From: Bacteroidia bacterium
Lineage (GTDB): Bacteria; Bacteroidota; Bacteroidia; Chitinophagales; UBA2359
Reading direction: 5' to 3'
Assembly (NCBI GenBank): GCA_030427245.1
Contig: JAUHXA010000022.1
Span: forward strand, 31,759 to 95,758
DNA: 64,000 nt
The notes under the pieces were generated by a model, which saw only the letters and a list, made by a program, of their open reading frames with translations, was not told the DNA's origin and searched no databases. The position numbers and the translations under genes are program-made. Positions 8,279 through 17,529 of the stretch are shown piece by piece (the first letter of the stretch is position 1; every line of letters begins with the position of its first letter).

Positions 8279-9775
8279 ATGAGATTATTTATTTTGTTGC
8301 TACTAACTCATTGTTTACTGGCGCAAGAGGAAACTTATTTCAATTATGTGTATGATTATGAGCAATCTAGTGAAGCTTGTCGTTCTATGACTTTACTGAA
8401 GGATTCTTTCATTAGCTTACATTTAACAAGTAATGCTTTTAATCAAAACCGATATATTATCCAAAGGAATGATTTTGATGGAAATTTGATTTGGAGAAAG
8501 GTATATGGAGAAGATGGTTTTGATTATTTGAATGGAGATATGTTGACTATTAACGAGACAGAATTTGTTTTGGTAGTCAGTAAATATGATTTAGAGAAAG
8601 AAAGTAGCAAGCCTCTATTAGTGAAATTCAACGAAATTGGAGATAGTTTATATCAAAAAACCTATGGAACAGGTATTTTTTCAGATGTTCCCAAAAAACT
8701 AATTCAAACCCAAGATAAAGGTTTTCTTATCTGTGGATTTACCGAAAATACAGGTAATGACAAAGAAGATGCCTATTTGGTCAAAACAGATAGTTTGGGA
8801 AATTTGGAATGGCAAAAATCTTATGGTCGCTTGGAAAGGCAGGAAGGAGCGGACCAAGCTCTGCAAACAGAGGATGGTGGTTATTTGGTTTTAGGAGAAC
8901 GATTAGCGACTGCTGGTCTTCGAAGAGATGTTTGGTTGTTCAAAATAGATAGTTTGGGTAATTTATTGTGGGAGAAATTTTACAGTAGTCAAGATTATCA
9001 AGATGGAAATGAAATGATAGAGGTAGCAGATGGCTATATAATAGTAGGAACAAGTATTGAGAATTCTTCGGGAATCGTCCGTACCGATGGGTATTTATTG
9101 AAGGTAAGCAAACAAGGAGAACGTCTTTGGGAAAAAACCTATACAGGTTCCATATTTGGAATTGAACTCAGCGACCAGTTTCGATCAATAAAGGAATTAG
9201 ACGATAAAAGTTTGATAGTAGTAGGAGCTTCACAAAACCATAATGAAGATGGGAAATTCATGGGTATATTATCCAAATTTACTTCCGAAGGAGATACACT
9301 TTGGATAAAAGCATATAGCAACAATGAAAATTTCGACCATTATTTCTGGGATTTTGAAGTTTTGGAAGGCAGTGGTTTTGCAATTTGCGGTTGGGGTTAT
9401 GGCGTAGAAAGCGGCACTCAAGACGGTTGGATTCTCAAAGTCGACAGCCTCGGCAATACCTGTCAGCCCGCCAATTGCGACAGCATTTTCACCACTTCAA
9501 TTCACTATAATATCACGACAAACTACCCCACCCAATTTTTCCCCAATCCCGCCAAAAATCGTGTGACCTTTCAGCATCGACTGCCCAAAGGAAAAGAGGC
9601 GGTTTTGGAGGTGTATGATTTGAAGGGAAGATTAATAGATACTAAGATATTAGATATTGGGATTGATGATGGAGAGTTGGTATTGGAGGTTGGAGATTGG
9701 GAGAGTGGCTTGTATTTGTATAAAGTCAGTATTGAAGGGAGAGAGGTGAGTAGTGGTAAGTTGGTGGTCGAATAA
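8279..9775 (+). CDS. T9SS-exported beta-propeller-like repeat protein, paralogue 3 of 3
   Basis: The start at 8279 gives a proper signal peptide (MRLFILLLLTHCLLAQ); an in-frame ATG at 8168 would add 37 residues that overlap paralogue 2 and hide the signal. The 498-residue product has the same blade repeats (KTDSLGNLEWQKSYG, EDGGYLVLGE, DGYIIVGTS) and the same linker and T9SS domain as its neighbours (FFPNPAKNRVTF, GLYLYKVSIEG, GKLVVE), but is much more diverged over its body. The last third of the DNA (9420-9620) remains close to the other copies. The final coding bases are part of a 65-bp direct repeat found again at 11222-11286. Confidence 0.75.
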   Translation: MRLFILLLLTHCLLAQEETYFNYVYDYEQSSEACRSMTLLKDSFISLHLTSNAFNQNRYIIQRNDFDGNLIWRKVYGEDGFDYLNGDMLTINETEFVLVVSKYDLEKESSKPLLVKFNEIGDSLYQKTYGTGIFSDVPKKLIQTQDKGFLICGFTENTGNDKEDAYLVKTDSLGNLEWQKSYGRLERQEGADQALQTEDGGYLVLGERLATAGLRRDVWLFKIDSLGNLLWEKFYSSQDYQDGNEMIEVADGYIIVGTSIENSSGIVRTDGYLLKVSKQGERLWEKTYTGSIFGIELSDQFRSIKELDDKSLIVVGASQNHNEDGKFMGILSKFTSEGDTLWIKAYSNNENFDHYFWDFEVLEGSGFAICGWGYGVESGTQDGWILKVDSLGNTCQPANCDSIFTTSIHYNITTNYPTQFFPNPAKNRVTFQHRLPKGKEAVLEVYDLKGRLIDTKILDIGIDDGELVLEVGDWESGLYLYKVSIEGREVSSGKLVVE

Positions 9776-9810
9776 TTAAAAAGAAAGTTTTAGTAATTTT
9801 GCAAAGCAAT
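9746..9810 (+). repeat. 65-bp direct repeat, copy 1
   Basis: This stretch covers the end of paralogue 3 (VSSGKLVVE-stop) and the AT-rich sequence after it, including a TAATTTTG box at 9794-9801 that fits the Bacteroidota -7 consensus TAnnTTTG. It recurs with only a few changes at 11222-11286, just before the M1 peptidase gene. The two copies bracket about 1.4 kb of kinase-like gene and gene relics. Confidence 0.85.
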
Positions 9811-9836
9811 TCAGAAAGTGCTATTTTTAGTGGACA

Positions 9837-10478
9837 ATGAACCTTGAATTAATAAAATATGAATTACAATATCTCATTTCGGGAGAGAGCAGCGCTAGCT
9901 ATGATGCGCTTATCCAAGCAGTTGCCCGTCACCTTAGAGGAGGCAAGAGAGCAGGCCCAATGGCTAAAGAAAAACACCAAAACAAACCAAAAGAAGCAAA
10001 GAGACTCCTCGAATTTGCCAAACAAAACGACCTCCTGATCGATCATATCAATCAAGAAGACTTTATATCAGCGGGAGCGGAACAAAGAGTCTATATCAAA
10101 GATGGTGAACGTGTTATTAAGCTAAACGATGCGATATATTATGCTTCTTGGGAAGACTACTTTCACAATCTTTTACTGCACAACTATTTTTTTTCTGACA
10201 CAGCATATAGCTTACTCGGTTTTTATTGGTCTGAGAACATTCTATATGCTGTAGTCGAACAAACCTATATAAAGGCAGATGGTTTAACAGATTTGGAGAT
10301 GGTCAAAAATTTTATGGCTGCTAATGGTTTTGCCAATACAAGAGGACATGATTATCATCATCCTAATCTTGGAATAATATTAGAAGATTTACACGATGAA
10401 AATGTGTTGACTAATGAAGGAATTCTGTATTTTATTGATACTGTATTTTTCATTATTCCAGAAGTTTTTTGGAAATGA
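9837..10478 (+). CDS. Polyvalent-protein-type serine/threonine/tyrosine kinase-like protein
   Basis: A 213-residue protein resembling the small kinase domain of phage and mobile-element polyvalent proteins. Visible features: a glycine-loop-like GAEQRVY and the lysine in VIKLND (about residues 80-100), the family block YFHNLLLHNYFFSDTAYSLLGFYW, a catalytic-loop equivalent LEDLHDENVL (about 180-190), and a metal-binding FIDT near the end. The N-terminal 60 residues are basic and may bind nucleic acid or another protein. It stands alone rather than in a giant polyvalent protein. It lies between two 65-bp direct repeats with gene relics, which suggests arrival with a mobile segment. The kinase family is likely; the target is unknown. 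Confidence 0.6.
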   Translation: MNLELIKYELQYLISGESSASYDALIQAVARHLRGGKRAGPMAKEKHQNKPKEAKRLLEFAKQNDLLIDHINQEDFISAGAEQRVYIKDGERVIKLNDAIYYASWEDYFHNLLLHNYFFSDTAYSLLGFYWSENILYAVVEQTYIKADGLTDLEMVKNFMAANGFANTRGHDYHHPNLGIILEDLHDENVLTNEGILYFIDTVFFIIPEVFWK

Positions 10479-10515
10479 ATGACAGAATATTTAGTTATCG
10501 ACTTTAAAAGTTGAG

Positions 10516-10779
10516 ATGGAACTTACTGCTTTGCATGGAGGCGGTGTTTACGCTGCTTCTTATATTCAATTTTATCAACTATTGATTGATGTGCAAATAA
10601 GTGGTCGAAAATATACGGAAATGACGACTGCTGAACTCCAAACAGTAGAGAATATTGCACAAGCAAGTACATATGGTAGCATGTATGCAGAAAGTTTATT
10701 GGCGATGTTGAATCAAACTACTCTTGATAGAATACCACATAAAGAAAGCACTCAAAGTAATAGACTTGTTCATATTTGA
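10516..10779 (+). pseudogene. Relic of the helical region of the split T9SS protein
   Basis: This 87-residue ORF (YIQFYQLLIDVQ, TAELQTVENIAQAS, YAESLLAMLNQT, RIPHKES) aligns along its length to the helical segment before the sorting domain in the split gene at about 4660-4870 (FFQLLINIKSS, VEKQTVENIANAG, YAESLLAWVNRT, RFPHKFE). It has no signal peptide and no sorting domain of its own, so it is the leftover of a paralogous gene whose two ends are gone. It lies inside the segment between the 65-bp direct repeats. Confidence 0.65.
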
Positions 10780-10944
10780 TTATCAGTTAAATACAAATAA
10801 TTTTCAATTAATCTATTTGTTGTATGTTGTCAATTTCCTAAAAAAAATCAATTGTTATAAAAGATTTTTTTCATAGCCTTTGATTATGAAATTTTTGAGC
10901 ATTAACAATTAAATTACTTTATTTTTTACATATTTTATATCTTT

Positions 10945-11229
10945 TTGATTATCGGGTCGAACAAGTCTAATAAGAGAGCTTTAGAAAATACGAAACAAGG
11001 CTTCTCTGTTTACCCAAATCCTTCTAAAGACTTCATTGTTATCGAATCAAATACTGCAATAGGTAAGTTGATGATTTACGATATCACTGGACTTTTAATT
11101 GAAGTACATGATATACAGCAGAACAAGCAGCAAGTCCCCCTAAATTTGCCTGTTGGAACCTATATCCTACAATTGCACAGTGCTACAGGAATACTCAGTA
11201 AGAAAATTGTAGTGATGGGAAGTGAGTAG
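10945..11229 (+). pseudogene. Orphan T9SS C-terminal sorting domain fragment
   Basis: From a TTG at 10945 this 94-residue ORF is little more than a T9SS type A domain: GFSVYPNPSKDFIVIES, KLMIYDITGLLIE, LPVGTYILQLHS, ILSKKIVVMG. No signal peptide or passenger precedes it; about 165 bp of AT-rich, frame-broken DNA separates it from the relic upstream. It is probably the tail of a lost secreted protein. Its last bases enter the second 65-bp direct repeat. Confidence 0.6.
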
Positions 11230-11286
11230 TGGTAAGATGGTGATCGAATAATTAAAAAGAAAGTTTTAGTAATTTTGCAAAGCAAT
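11222..11286 (+). repeat. 65-bp direct repeat, copy 2, with promoter box for the M1 peptidase
   Basis: Second copy of the repeat at 9746-9810, matching through to GCAAAGCAAT. Here it sits just before the M1 peptidase start and supplies a TAATTTTG box (11270-11277) of the Bacteroidota -7 type. The first copy carries the same box. Recombination between copies would delete the kinase-like gene and both relics. Confidence 0.8.
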
Positions 11287-11328
11287 CCATTGGAATTGCT
11301 CCATCAAATACCAAAACCATCCATTAAC

Positions 11329-13665
11329 ATGAAAAAACTTCTATACCCCCTTACCCTCCTACTCACAATCGGTCTTTTACTGCAAAACCTTCCAATTCAA
11401 GTCCAAGCCCAAAACCAAACCTATCAAAACAAGTTCAAGCAACTCAAAGACGAACTCGCCACCCCCAACGTCTATAGAACCGCTTCGGGCGCGCCCGGAC
11501 ACCAATATTGGCAGCAAAAAGCGGACTACGATATTCAAATAGAACTCGATGACCAAAAACACCGAATTGATGGCACCGAAACCATCACCTACACCAACAA
11601 CTCACCCGACGAACTCAGCTATCTTTGGCTACAACTTGACCAAAATGTACGAGCAAAAGATGCTGATTCCTACAAAGTAGAAACGAGCACACCTTTGAGT
11701 ATAAAGAGTATGGGGTCAAAAGCTTTTCTAGAATTACACAACGATTTCGAAGGAGGCTTCAATATCGAATACATCAAAGACAGAAGCAATCGTAATCTGA
11801 AATATACTATCAACCAAACCATGCTGCGGATAGATTTGCCGCAAGCATTGAAGCCCAAAAGTAGCTTTAGTTTTCAAGTGAAATGGTGGTACAACATCAA
11901 CGATCGCATCGAAATGGGCGGACGCTCGGGTTACGAATATTTCGAGAAAGACGACAATTACGCCTACACCATCGCCCAGTTTTATCCCAGAATGGCGGTC
12001 TACAACGACTACGAGGGCTGGCAAAACAAGCAGTTTTTGGGTACAGGAGAATTTGCCGTACCCTTTGGAGACTTCAAAGTGAACATCACCTTACCCGCTG
12101 ACTATGTGGTGGCTGCAACGGGCGAATTGCAGAATAGCAGCAGTGTTTTGACAAGCGAACAACGAAGTCGCCTTCAAAAAGCCAAAACTTCCACCGAACC
12201 TGTTTTGATCATCACACAAGCCGAAGCAGAGGCAAACGAGAGCTCTCGTTCAACTCAAAAAAAGACTTGGCACTACAAAGCCAACAATGTGCGAGATTTT
12301 GCTATTGCAGCCTCTCGCAAGTTTATGTGGGATGCTGTGGGTGTACCTTTGGGCGGCAAAACGGTAATCGCTCAATCACTTTATCCCAAAGAAGGCAATC
12401 CACTTTGGGGGCAATACTCCACCAAAGTAGCGGCACATACCCTCCGCACTTATTCCAAATACACCTTTGACTATCCCTATCCCGTAGCGACTTCGGTTCA
12501 CGCCAAATCAATGGGCATGGAATATCCCATGATTTGCTTCAATTTTGGTCGCCCCGATGAAGACGGCACCTATTCGGAATATGTCAAATATCGAATGATT
12601 GGCGTGATTGTCCATGAAATCGGGCACAACTTTTTCCCGATGATTGTCAATTCAGACGAACGACAATGGGCATGGATGGACGAAGGAATGAACACCTTTT
12701 TGCAGTATTTAACCGAACAAGAATGGGAACGTGGTTTTCCTTCCCGACGAGGTCCTGCCTACAAAATGGTGGACTATATGAAATCACATCACAAAGCTAT
12801 GGTACCCATTATGAGCAGTCCCAACACCGTTCCACAGTTGGGAAACAATGCCTATGGCAAACCTGCAGTAGCCTTAAATATTTTGCGAGAAACAGTCATG
12901 GGGAGAGAACTATTTGACTATGCCTTCAAAACCTACGCACAACGGTGGAAATTCAAGCATCCTTCTCCCGAAGATTTTTTCAGAACCATGGAAGATGCTT
13001 CGGCAGTGGATTTAGACTGGTTTTGGAGAGGTTGGTTCTATTCCACTAATCATGTCGACATCGCCATTGAGACCGTCAATCATTTTAGAGTGAACAGCTT
13101 TGATGCTGAAATCGAAAAACCATTGACAAAATCCGAAGACTTATTTTTGGAGGAAAACTACATTTCCAACATTCGCAACAAAACTTCCACTCCCGAAACT
13201 GTGGTAGAAAGAGATCCTTCAACCCACGATTTTTACCATGAATACGACAAGTATGAAGTCACCAGCAAAGACAAACTCAACTTTTCGTCAAGAAAAAACA
13301 GGCTACCGCAAAAAGCACAAGACATAATGGAACTAGATTGGCATTATTATGAATTGACCTTCTCCAATATTGGAGGTTTGGTGATGCCACTCATCCTTCA
13401 ATTTGAATATGCCGACAACACGACCAAAACCATCCGTATTCCTGCCGAAATTTGGTCAAAAAATACGGAGCGTATTACCAAGATTTTTCCAAGCGAAAAA
13501 GAAGTCATTAGTATCAGCCTCGACCCTTATTTTGAAACCGCCGATACAGACACCTACAACAATTATTGGCCTCGAAAATCTACTACAAGTCGTTTTCACT
13601 TGTATAAAAATAAAAATCCTTTGAGCAACGGCAGAAACCCAATGCAAGAACAAGGTGGTAATTAG
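11329..13665 (+). CDS. M1 family zinc aminopeptidase, secreted
   Basis: A metallopeptidase of the aminopeptidase N (gluzincin) family. The ATG at 11329 gives a clear signal peptide (MKKLLYPLTLLLTIGLLL, cleavage near VQAQN); a TTG at 11275 would only add a non-signal extension. The zinc site is HEIGH (His429, Glu430, His433) with the third ligand Glu452 in WAWMDEGMN, exactly 18 residues later. The exopeptidase motif GMEYPM lies about 25 residues upstream, replacing the usual GAMEN. The N-terminal third is the beta-sandwich domain of the family. No T9SS domain is present, so the 778-residue enzyme is probably periplasmic. It most likely trims peptides from nutrient proteins. Confidence 0.9.
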   Translation: MKKLLYPLTLLLTIGLLLQNLPIQVQAQNQTYQNKFKQLKDELATPNVYRTASGAPGHQYWQQKADYDIQIELDDQKHRIDGTETITYTNNSPDELSYLWLQLDQNVRAKDADSYKVETSTPLSIKSMGSKAFLELHNDFEGGFNIEYIKDRSNRNLKYTINQTMLRIDLPQALKPKSSFSFQVKWWYNINDRIEMGGRSGYEYFEKDDNYAYTIAQFYPRMAVYNDYEGWQNKQFLGTGEFAVPFGDFKVNITLPADYVVAATGELQNSSSVLTSEQRSRLQKAKTSTEPVLIITQAEAEANESSRSTQKKTWHYKANNVRDFAIAASRKFMWDAVGVPLGGKTVIAQSLYPKEGNPLWGQYSTKVAAHTLRTYSKYTFDYPYPVATSVHAKSMGMEYPMICFNFGRPDEDGTYSEYVKYRMIGVIVHEIGHNFFPMIVNSDERQWAWMDEGMNTFLQYLTEQEWERGFPSRRGPAYKMVDYMKSHHKAMVPIMSSPNTVPQLGNNAYGKPAVALNILRETVMGRELFDYAFKTYAQRWKFKHPSPEDFFRTMEDASAVDLDWFWRGWFYSTNHVDIAIETVNHFRVNSFDAEIEKPLTKSEDLFLEENYISNIRNKTSTPETVVERDPSTHDFYHEYDKYEVTSKDKLNFSSRKNRLPQKAQDIMELDWHYYELTFSNIGGLVMPLILQFEYADNTTKTIRIPAEIWSKNTERITKIFPSEKEVISISLDPYFETADTDTYNNYWPRKSTTSRFHLYKNKNPLSNGRNPMQEQGGN

Positions 13666-13734
13666 AGGAATAGTCACTGGATAATAATCTAAAAAATAAA
13701 TAATAAACTAAGAACCTCTCTACAAACAAAGAAT

Positions 13735-14286
13735 ATGGACACAACATTGATTTACACCTTCAAAGCATTGCATATTATAGGCTTCGTGACCTGGTTTGCA
13801 GGCTTATTTTACTTGGCTCGCATATTTGTCTATCATGTTGAAGCCAATGACAAACCCGAAACAGAACGCAACATTCTACAAGCCCAATACAATATCATGG
13901 CTTCAAGATTGTACAAAATCATCACCAATCCTGCAATGATGATTACCTGGACATTTGGCATAGCCATGTTGGTCATGAATCCAGAATACCTCAAAGGCGG
14001 TTGGTTACATGCCAAATTACTGCTGGTTTTTCTACTTAGTGGCTATCACGGTTACTGCAAGGGTATCATCAAAAAATTGAAAGAAGGAAAGCCTACATTA
14101 AATCCTTTTCAATTTCGATTGTTCAACGAAATTCCGAGTTTGTTTTTGGTAGCCATAGTATTGTTGGCCGTATTGAGCAGACAAGCCTTGATGCCCATCC
14201 ACTATGTATTTTTGGTTGTAGCCGTTTTTGGAGCATTGATGTATATGGGTGCAAAAGCCTACCAAAAAAAGCGACTGGATAAATAA
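13735..14286 (+). CDS. hemJ: HemJ-type protoporphyrinogen IX oxidase
   Basis: A 183-residue membrane protein with four or five hydrophobic helices, matching the HemJ family that oxidises protoporphyrinogen IX to protoporphyrin IX in heme synthesis. Family marks are the early conserved His in KALHIIGFVTWFAGLFYLARIFVYH, the block WLHAKLLLVFLLSGYHG (a second His and the conserved Lys), and FRLFNEIPSLFLVAIVLL. It starts at the first ATG, 69 bp after the M1 peptidase gene, and may share its transcript. Heme is used by the b-type succinate dehydrogenase encoded further along the window. Confidence 0.88.
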   Translation: MDTTLIYTFKALHIIGFVTWFAGLFYLARIFVYHVEANDKPETERNILQAQYNIMASRLYKIITNPAMMITWTFGIAMLVMNPEYLKGGWLHAKLLLVFLLSGYHGYCKGIIKKLKEGKPTLNPFQFRLFNEIPSLFLVAIVLLAVLSRQALMPIHYVFLVVAVFGALMYMGAKAYQKKRLDK

Positions 14287-14514
14287 ATTTTGAAAAAATG
14301 GCAATTTTGTATAATTTTTGCTTTAAATTGAGAATGTCAATAGTTCATGTAAAATTCACAATGTTTTAATTTTCAACTGTATGAAAAGAAAACCAAACAG
14401 AAAGTTAAGGATTAATTGATAATCAAACATCTGTGTCTCTGTACCTCTGTGTTCAATAAAATTGTGTGGACTATTGGTATGTAGAATTTTTGATTAAATT
14501 TTGGCCAAAAACAC

Positions 14515-15399
14515 ATGGAACACATTGAAAATAACGTAAACAACCCCTTATCTCATCACCAAGAAAACGAGGACAACCACAAAGAAAAAAATCAATCGCC
14601 TTCAATAAAAAACAAAGATATGGACGACGAGGAGGAATTCGCCTTACAAGAAGAGATTCCTCCATTGCAGATTCTGTATCAAGACAACCATTATGTAGCC
14701 ATCATCAAACCCTTTGGTTTACTTGTTCACCGAACAGATATTGCAGAACATCACAAAGATTTTGTTTTACAAAAACTTCGCAATCAAATCCGAAATTGGA
14801 TTTATCCCATTCATCGTTTAGATGGCCCAACAACAGGTGTACTCGTCTTTGGTTTGCACAAAAAAGCAGCAAGTAAACTAAACAACCTCTTCCGAAAAAG
14901 GAGCATGAAAAAAACCTATTATGCCTTAGTTAGAGGCCATGCGCCAGATAGTGGAATCATTGACCATCCTATTCTGAAATACGGCAACAAACATCCTCAA
15001 AATGCCATAACGAAGTACCAGACAGTCGCCAAAGGAGTTCTACCCATCGCCCAATTTGGTTACGAACAATTGTACTACTCCCTCGTCCGTCTCCAACCTC
15101 AAACAGGACGAATGCATCAAATTCGCAAACACTTGAAGCACATCAATTATCCGATTATATGCGATCGACGATATGGGGATTGGCGACACAATAAGCTCTT
15201 CAACAAAGAATTTGGAATCAAAAACCTATTTCTACTTGCCCAAAAACTGGAGTTTGTACATCCTTACACCAAAGAAAATGTTACTATTGAAGCCCCATTT
15301 TCTGATGATATGCTTCAAATAGGACAACGCTTTGGATGGGACATGAAAGAATTAGAAAAACTGGAAAGAGAGGGCTACTACGATGAGAGTGACATATAG
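14515..15399 (+). CDS. truC: tRNA pseudouridine synthase C (RluA family)
   Basis: An RluA-type pseudouridine synthase that most resembles TruC, which modifies U65 in tRNA. The catalytic motif IHRLDGPTTGVLVFG carries the active-site Asp at about residue 103, followed by KTYYALVRG and RMHQIRKHLKHINYPIICDRRYGDW, both typical of the family. The catalytic domain begins near residue 55 (ILYQDNHYVAIIKPFGLLVHR); the first 50 residues are an acidic, Asn/Lys-rich extension not usual for TruC, so a start further downstream is possible, though the ATG at 14515 is clean. It is cytoplasmic and stands alone. Confidence 0.85.
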   Translation: MEHIENNVNNPLSHHQENEDNHKEKNQSPSIKNKDMDDEEEFALQEEIPPLQILYQDNHYVAIIKPFGLLVHRTDIAEHHKDFVLQKLRNQIRNWIYPIHRLDGPTTGVLVFGLHKKAASKLNNLFRKRSMKKTYYALVRGHAPDSGIIDHPILKYGNKHPQNAITKYQTVAKGVLPIAQFGYEQLYYSLVRLQPQTGRMHQIRKHLKHINYPIICDRRYGDWRHNKLFNKEFGIKNLFLLAQKLEFVHPYTKENVTIEAPFSDDMLQIGQRFGWDMKELEKLEREGYYDESDI

Positions 15400-15543
15400 T
15401 CCGTTCCAAAAACTCAAGGATAATGAAATTGAAAACAAAACCTAAACCACTGTCTATCAGACAATAATATTTTTTTATAAAAAACAAAACTTTTTGATTT
15501 AACAAAAATTCTCCTTTTAATTTACTTCTATTACTTTCTTGGG

Positions 15544-15551
15544 TAACTTTG
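15544..15551 (+). promoter_or_regulatory. Bacteroidota-type -7 box (TAACTTTG) upstream of glgB
   Basis: TAACTTTG matches TAnnTTTG and lies 73 bp before the glgB start in an otherwise AT-rich gap. No convincing -33 TTTG is seen at the usual distance, so the promoter call is moderate. Confidence 0.5.
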
Positions 15552-15624
15552 TCCCTTTTATTAAAAAGAACATCAAACACAAAAGTAGTAATCATCAATC
15601 TTAAAGTACTAATTATCAATCACC

Positions 15625-17526
15625 ATGACCTTATTTACAGATTTTGATATTCAATTGTTTAAAAGCGGTAAACACTATCGTTTGTACGAAAAAATGGGTT
15701 CTCATATCGTTACACATGAAGGTGTAGAAGGTGTATTCTTTGCTGTTTGGGCTCCAAATGCTTCAAAAGTAGCTGTCATCGGAAGCTTCAACGGATGGAA
15801 TGCACAAACTCACCTTTTGAATCCTCGATGGGATGGTTCTGGTATTTGGGAAATATTTATACCCAACATTGGAAAAGGAGAGTTGTACAAATATTTGATA
15901 GTAAACCAACATACAGGCGAAGCATTGCAAAAAAGCGACCCTTTCGCTTTACACTGGGAAACTCCACCAAATACCTCCTCTGTAGTGTGGGATATGGACT
16001 ACGAATGGCAAGACAAAAAATGGTTGGACAACCGCCAAAAAAACGCTGGTAAACAGCTCGAACAACCTTGTTCGGTCTATGAAATGCACATGGCTTCTTG
16101 GAGACGTTATCCCGACAACAATCTCCCCCTCACCTACCGAGATTTGGGGGACCAACTTCCTGCATACCTGCAAGAAATGGGCTTTACACACGTTGAATTC
16201 ATGCCCGTTATGGAGCATCCTTATGGACCTTCTTGGGGTTATCAAATCGTAGGATACTTTGCCCCAACAAGTCGCATGGGAACCCCCGAAGACTTTATGT
16301 ATCTGATTGACAAATTGCACCAACACGACATTGGAGTCATTTTGGATTGGGTTCCTTCACACTTTCCAGAAGATGCTCACGGTTTAGCACGTTTTGACGG
16401 GACACATCTCTACGAACACGCCGACCCACGCAAAGGCTTTCACCCCGACTGGAAAAGTGCCATCTTCAATTATGGACGCAATGAAGTCCGCTCTTTCCTC
16501 ATCAGCAATGCCCTCTTTTGGCTCGACAAATACCATGCAGATGGTTTGCGAGTAGATGCGGTGGCTTCTATGCTGTATTTGGATTATTCCCGAGAAGAAG
16601 GTCAATGGATCCCAAATATTTATGGTGGTCGTGAAAACTTAGAGGCAATCTCTTTGATTAAAGAATTCAATGAAGTGGTCTATGCCAACTATCCTGATGT
16701 CCAAACGATTGCAGAAGAATCAACGGCATGGCCTGGTGTGTCTCGACCTTTATACGATGGAGGTTTGGGTTTTGGAATGAAATGGATGATGGGTTGGATG
16801 CACGATACCTTGAAGTACTTCAAAGAAGACCCGATGTATCGCCGATTTCATCAAGGTAAATTGAGTTTTAGCATCATTTATGCTTTCCACGAAAACTTTA
16901 TGTTGCCGCTTTCGCATGATGAAGTCGTCTATGGAAAAGGCTCTTTGATTGGGCGTATGCCAGGTGATGAATGGCAAAAACACGCCAACCTTCGACTGTT
17001 GTTCAGCTATATGTTTACACACCCTGGCGCAAAATTATTGTTTATGGGCGGTGAAATAGCACAGTACCAAGAATGGAACTTTGATGCAAGTCTGGATTGG
17101 GATTCCCTTCAAAACAAATTTAAGAAGGGTATTCAAGAAACGGTCAAAGACCTCAATCACCTCTATAAAAACGAAAAAGCCCTCCACGAACTTCAATTCT
17201 CTGATCAGGGTTTTCAATGGGTTGACCACAGCGATTCGACCAACAGCGTCTTTGCATACATCCGAAAAGGAAAGGAAGCAGAAGATACCGTAGTTGTTAT
17301 CGGCAACTTTACACCACGGGTGATGCACGGCTATGAAATTGGGGTTCCCGATGCAGGTACTTATACCCAAATTTTCAACAGCGATGACAAAAAATACGGT
17401 GGTAGTGGCATGAGTGCTTGTGCTGAAGAAGGAGTGCTCACCAACCCCAACCTTAGACATGGATTCGACCAAGAAATTGCGATTACCCTGCCCCCTTTGG
17501 GAATGGTGGTTTTGAAGTTGAAATAA
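15625..17526 (+). CDS. glgB: 1,4-alpha-glucan branching enzyme
   Basis: A GH13 glycogen branching enzyme that forms alpha-1,6 branches. An N-terminal CBM48 domain (about residues 20-115; FFAVWAPNASKVAVIGSFNGW) precedes the barrel. Catalytic landmarks: YEMHMASWRRY, ILDWVPSHFPEDAHGLARFDGTHLYEH, the nucleophile Asp near 311 in GLRVDAVASMLYLDY, the acid Glu near 364 in IAEESTAWPGVS, and LPLSHDEVVYGKGSL. The 633-residue length is normal. A promoter box precedes it, and the next gene starts 4 bp after its stop, so the two are very likely translationally coupled. Confidence 0.95.
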   Translation: MTLFTDFDIQLFKSGKHYRLYEKMGSHIVTHEGVEGVFFAVWAPNASKVAVIGSFNGWNAQTHLLNPRWDGSGIWEIFIPNIGKGELYKYLIVNQHTGEALQKSDPFALHWETPPNTSSVVWDMDYEWQDKKWLDNRQKNAGKQLEQPCSVYEMHMASWRRYPDNNLPLTYRDLGDQLPAYLQEMGFTHVEFMPVMEHPYGPSWGYQIVGYFAPTSRMGTPEDFMYLIDKLHQHDIGVILDWVPSHFPEDAHGLARFDGTHLYEHADPRKGFHPDWKSAIFNYGRNEVRSFLISNALFWLDKYHADGLRVDAVASMLYLDYSREEGQWIPNIYGGRENLEAISLIKEFNEVVYANYPDVQTIAEESTAWPGVSRPLYDGGLGFGMKWMMGWMHDTLKYFKEDPMYRRFHQGKLSFSIIYAFHENFMLPLSHDEVVYGKGSLIGRMPGDEWQKHANLRLLFSYMFTHPGAKLLFMGGEIAQYQEWNFDASLDWDSLQNKFKKGIQETVKDLNHLYKNEKALHELQFSDQGFQWVDHSDSTNSVFAYIRKGKEAEDTVVVIGNFTPRVMHGYEIGVPDAGTYTQIFNSDDKKYGGSGMSACAEEGVLTNPNLRHGFDQEIAITLPPLGMVVLKLK

Positions 17527-17529
17527 AAT

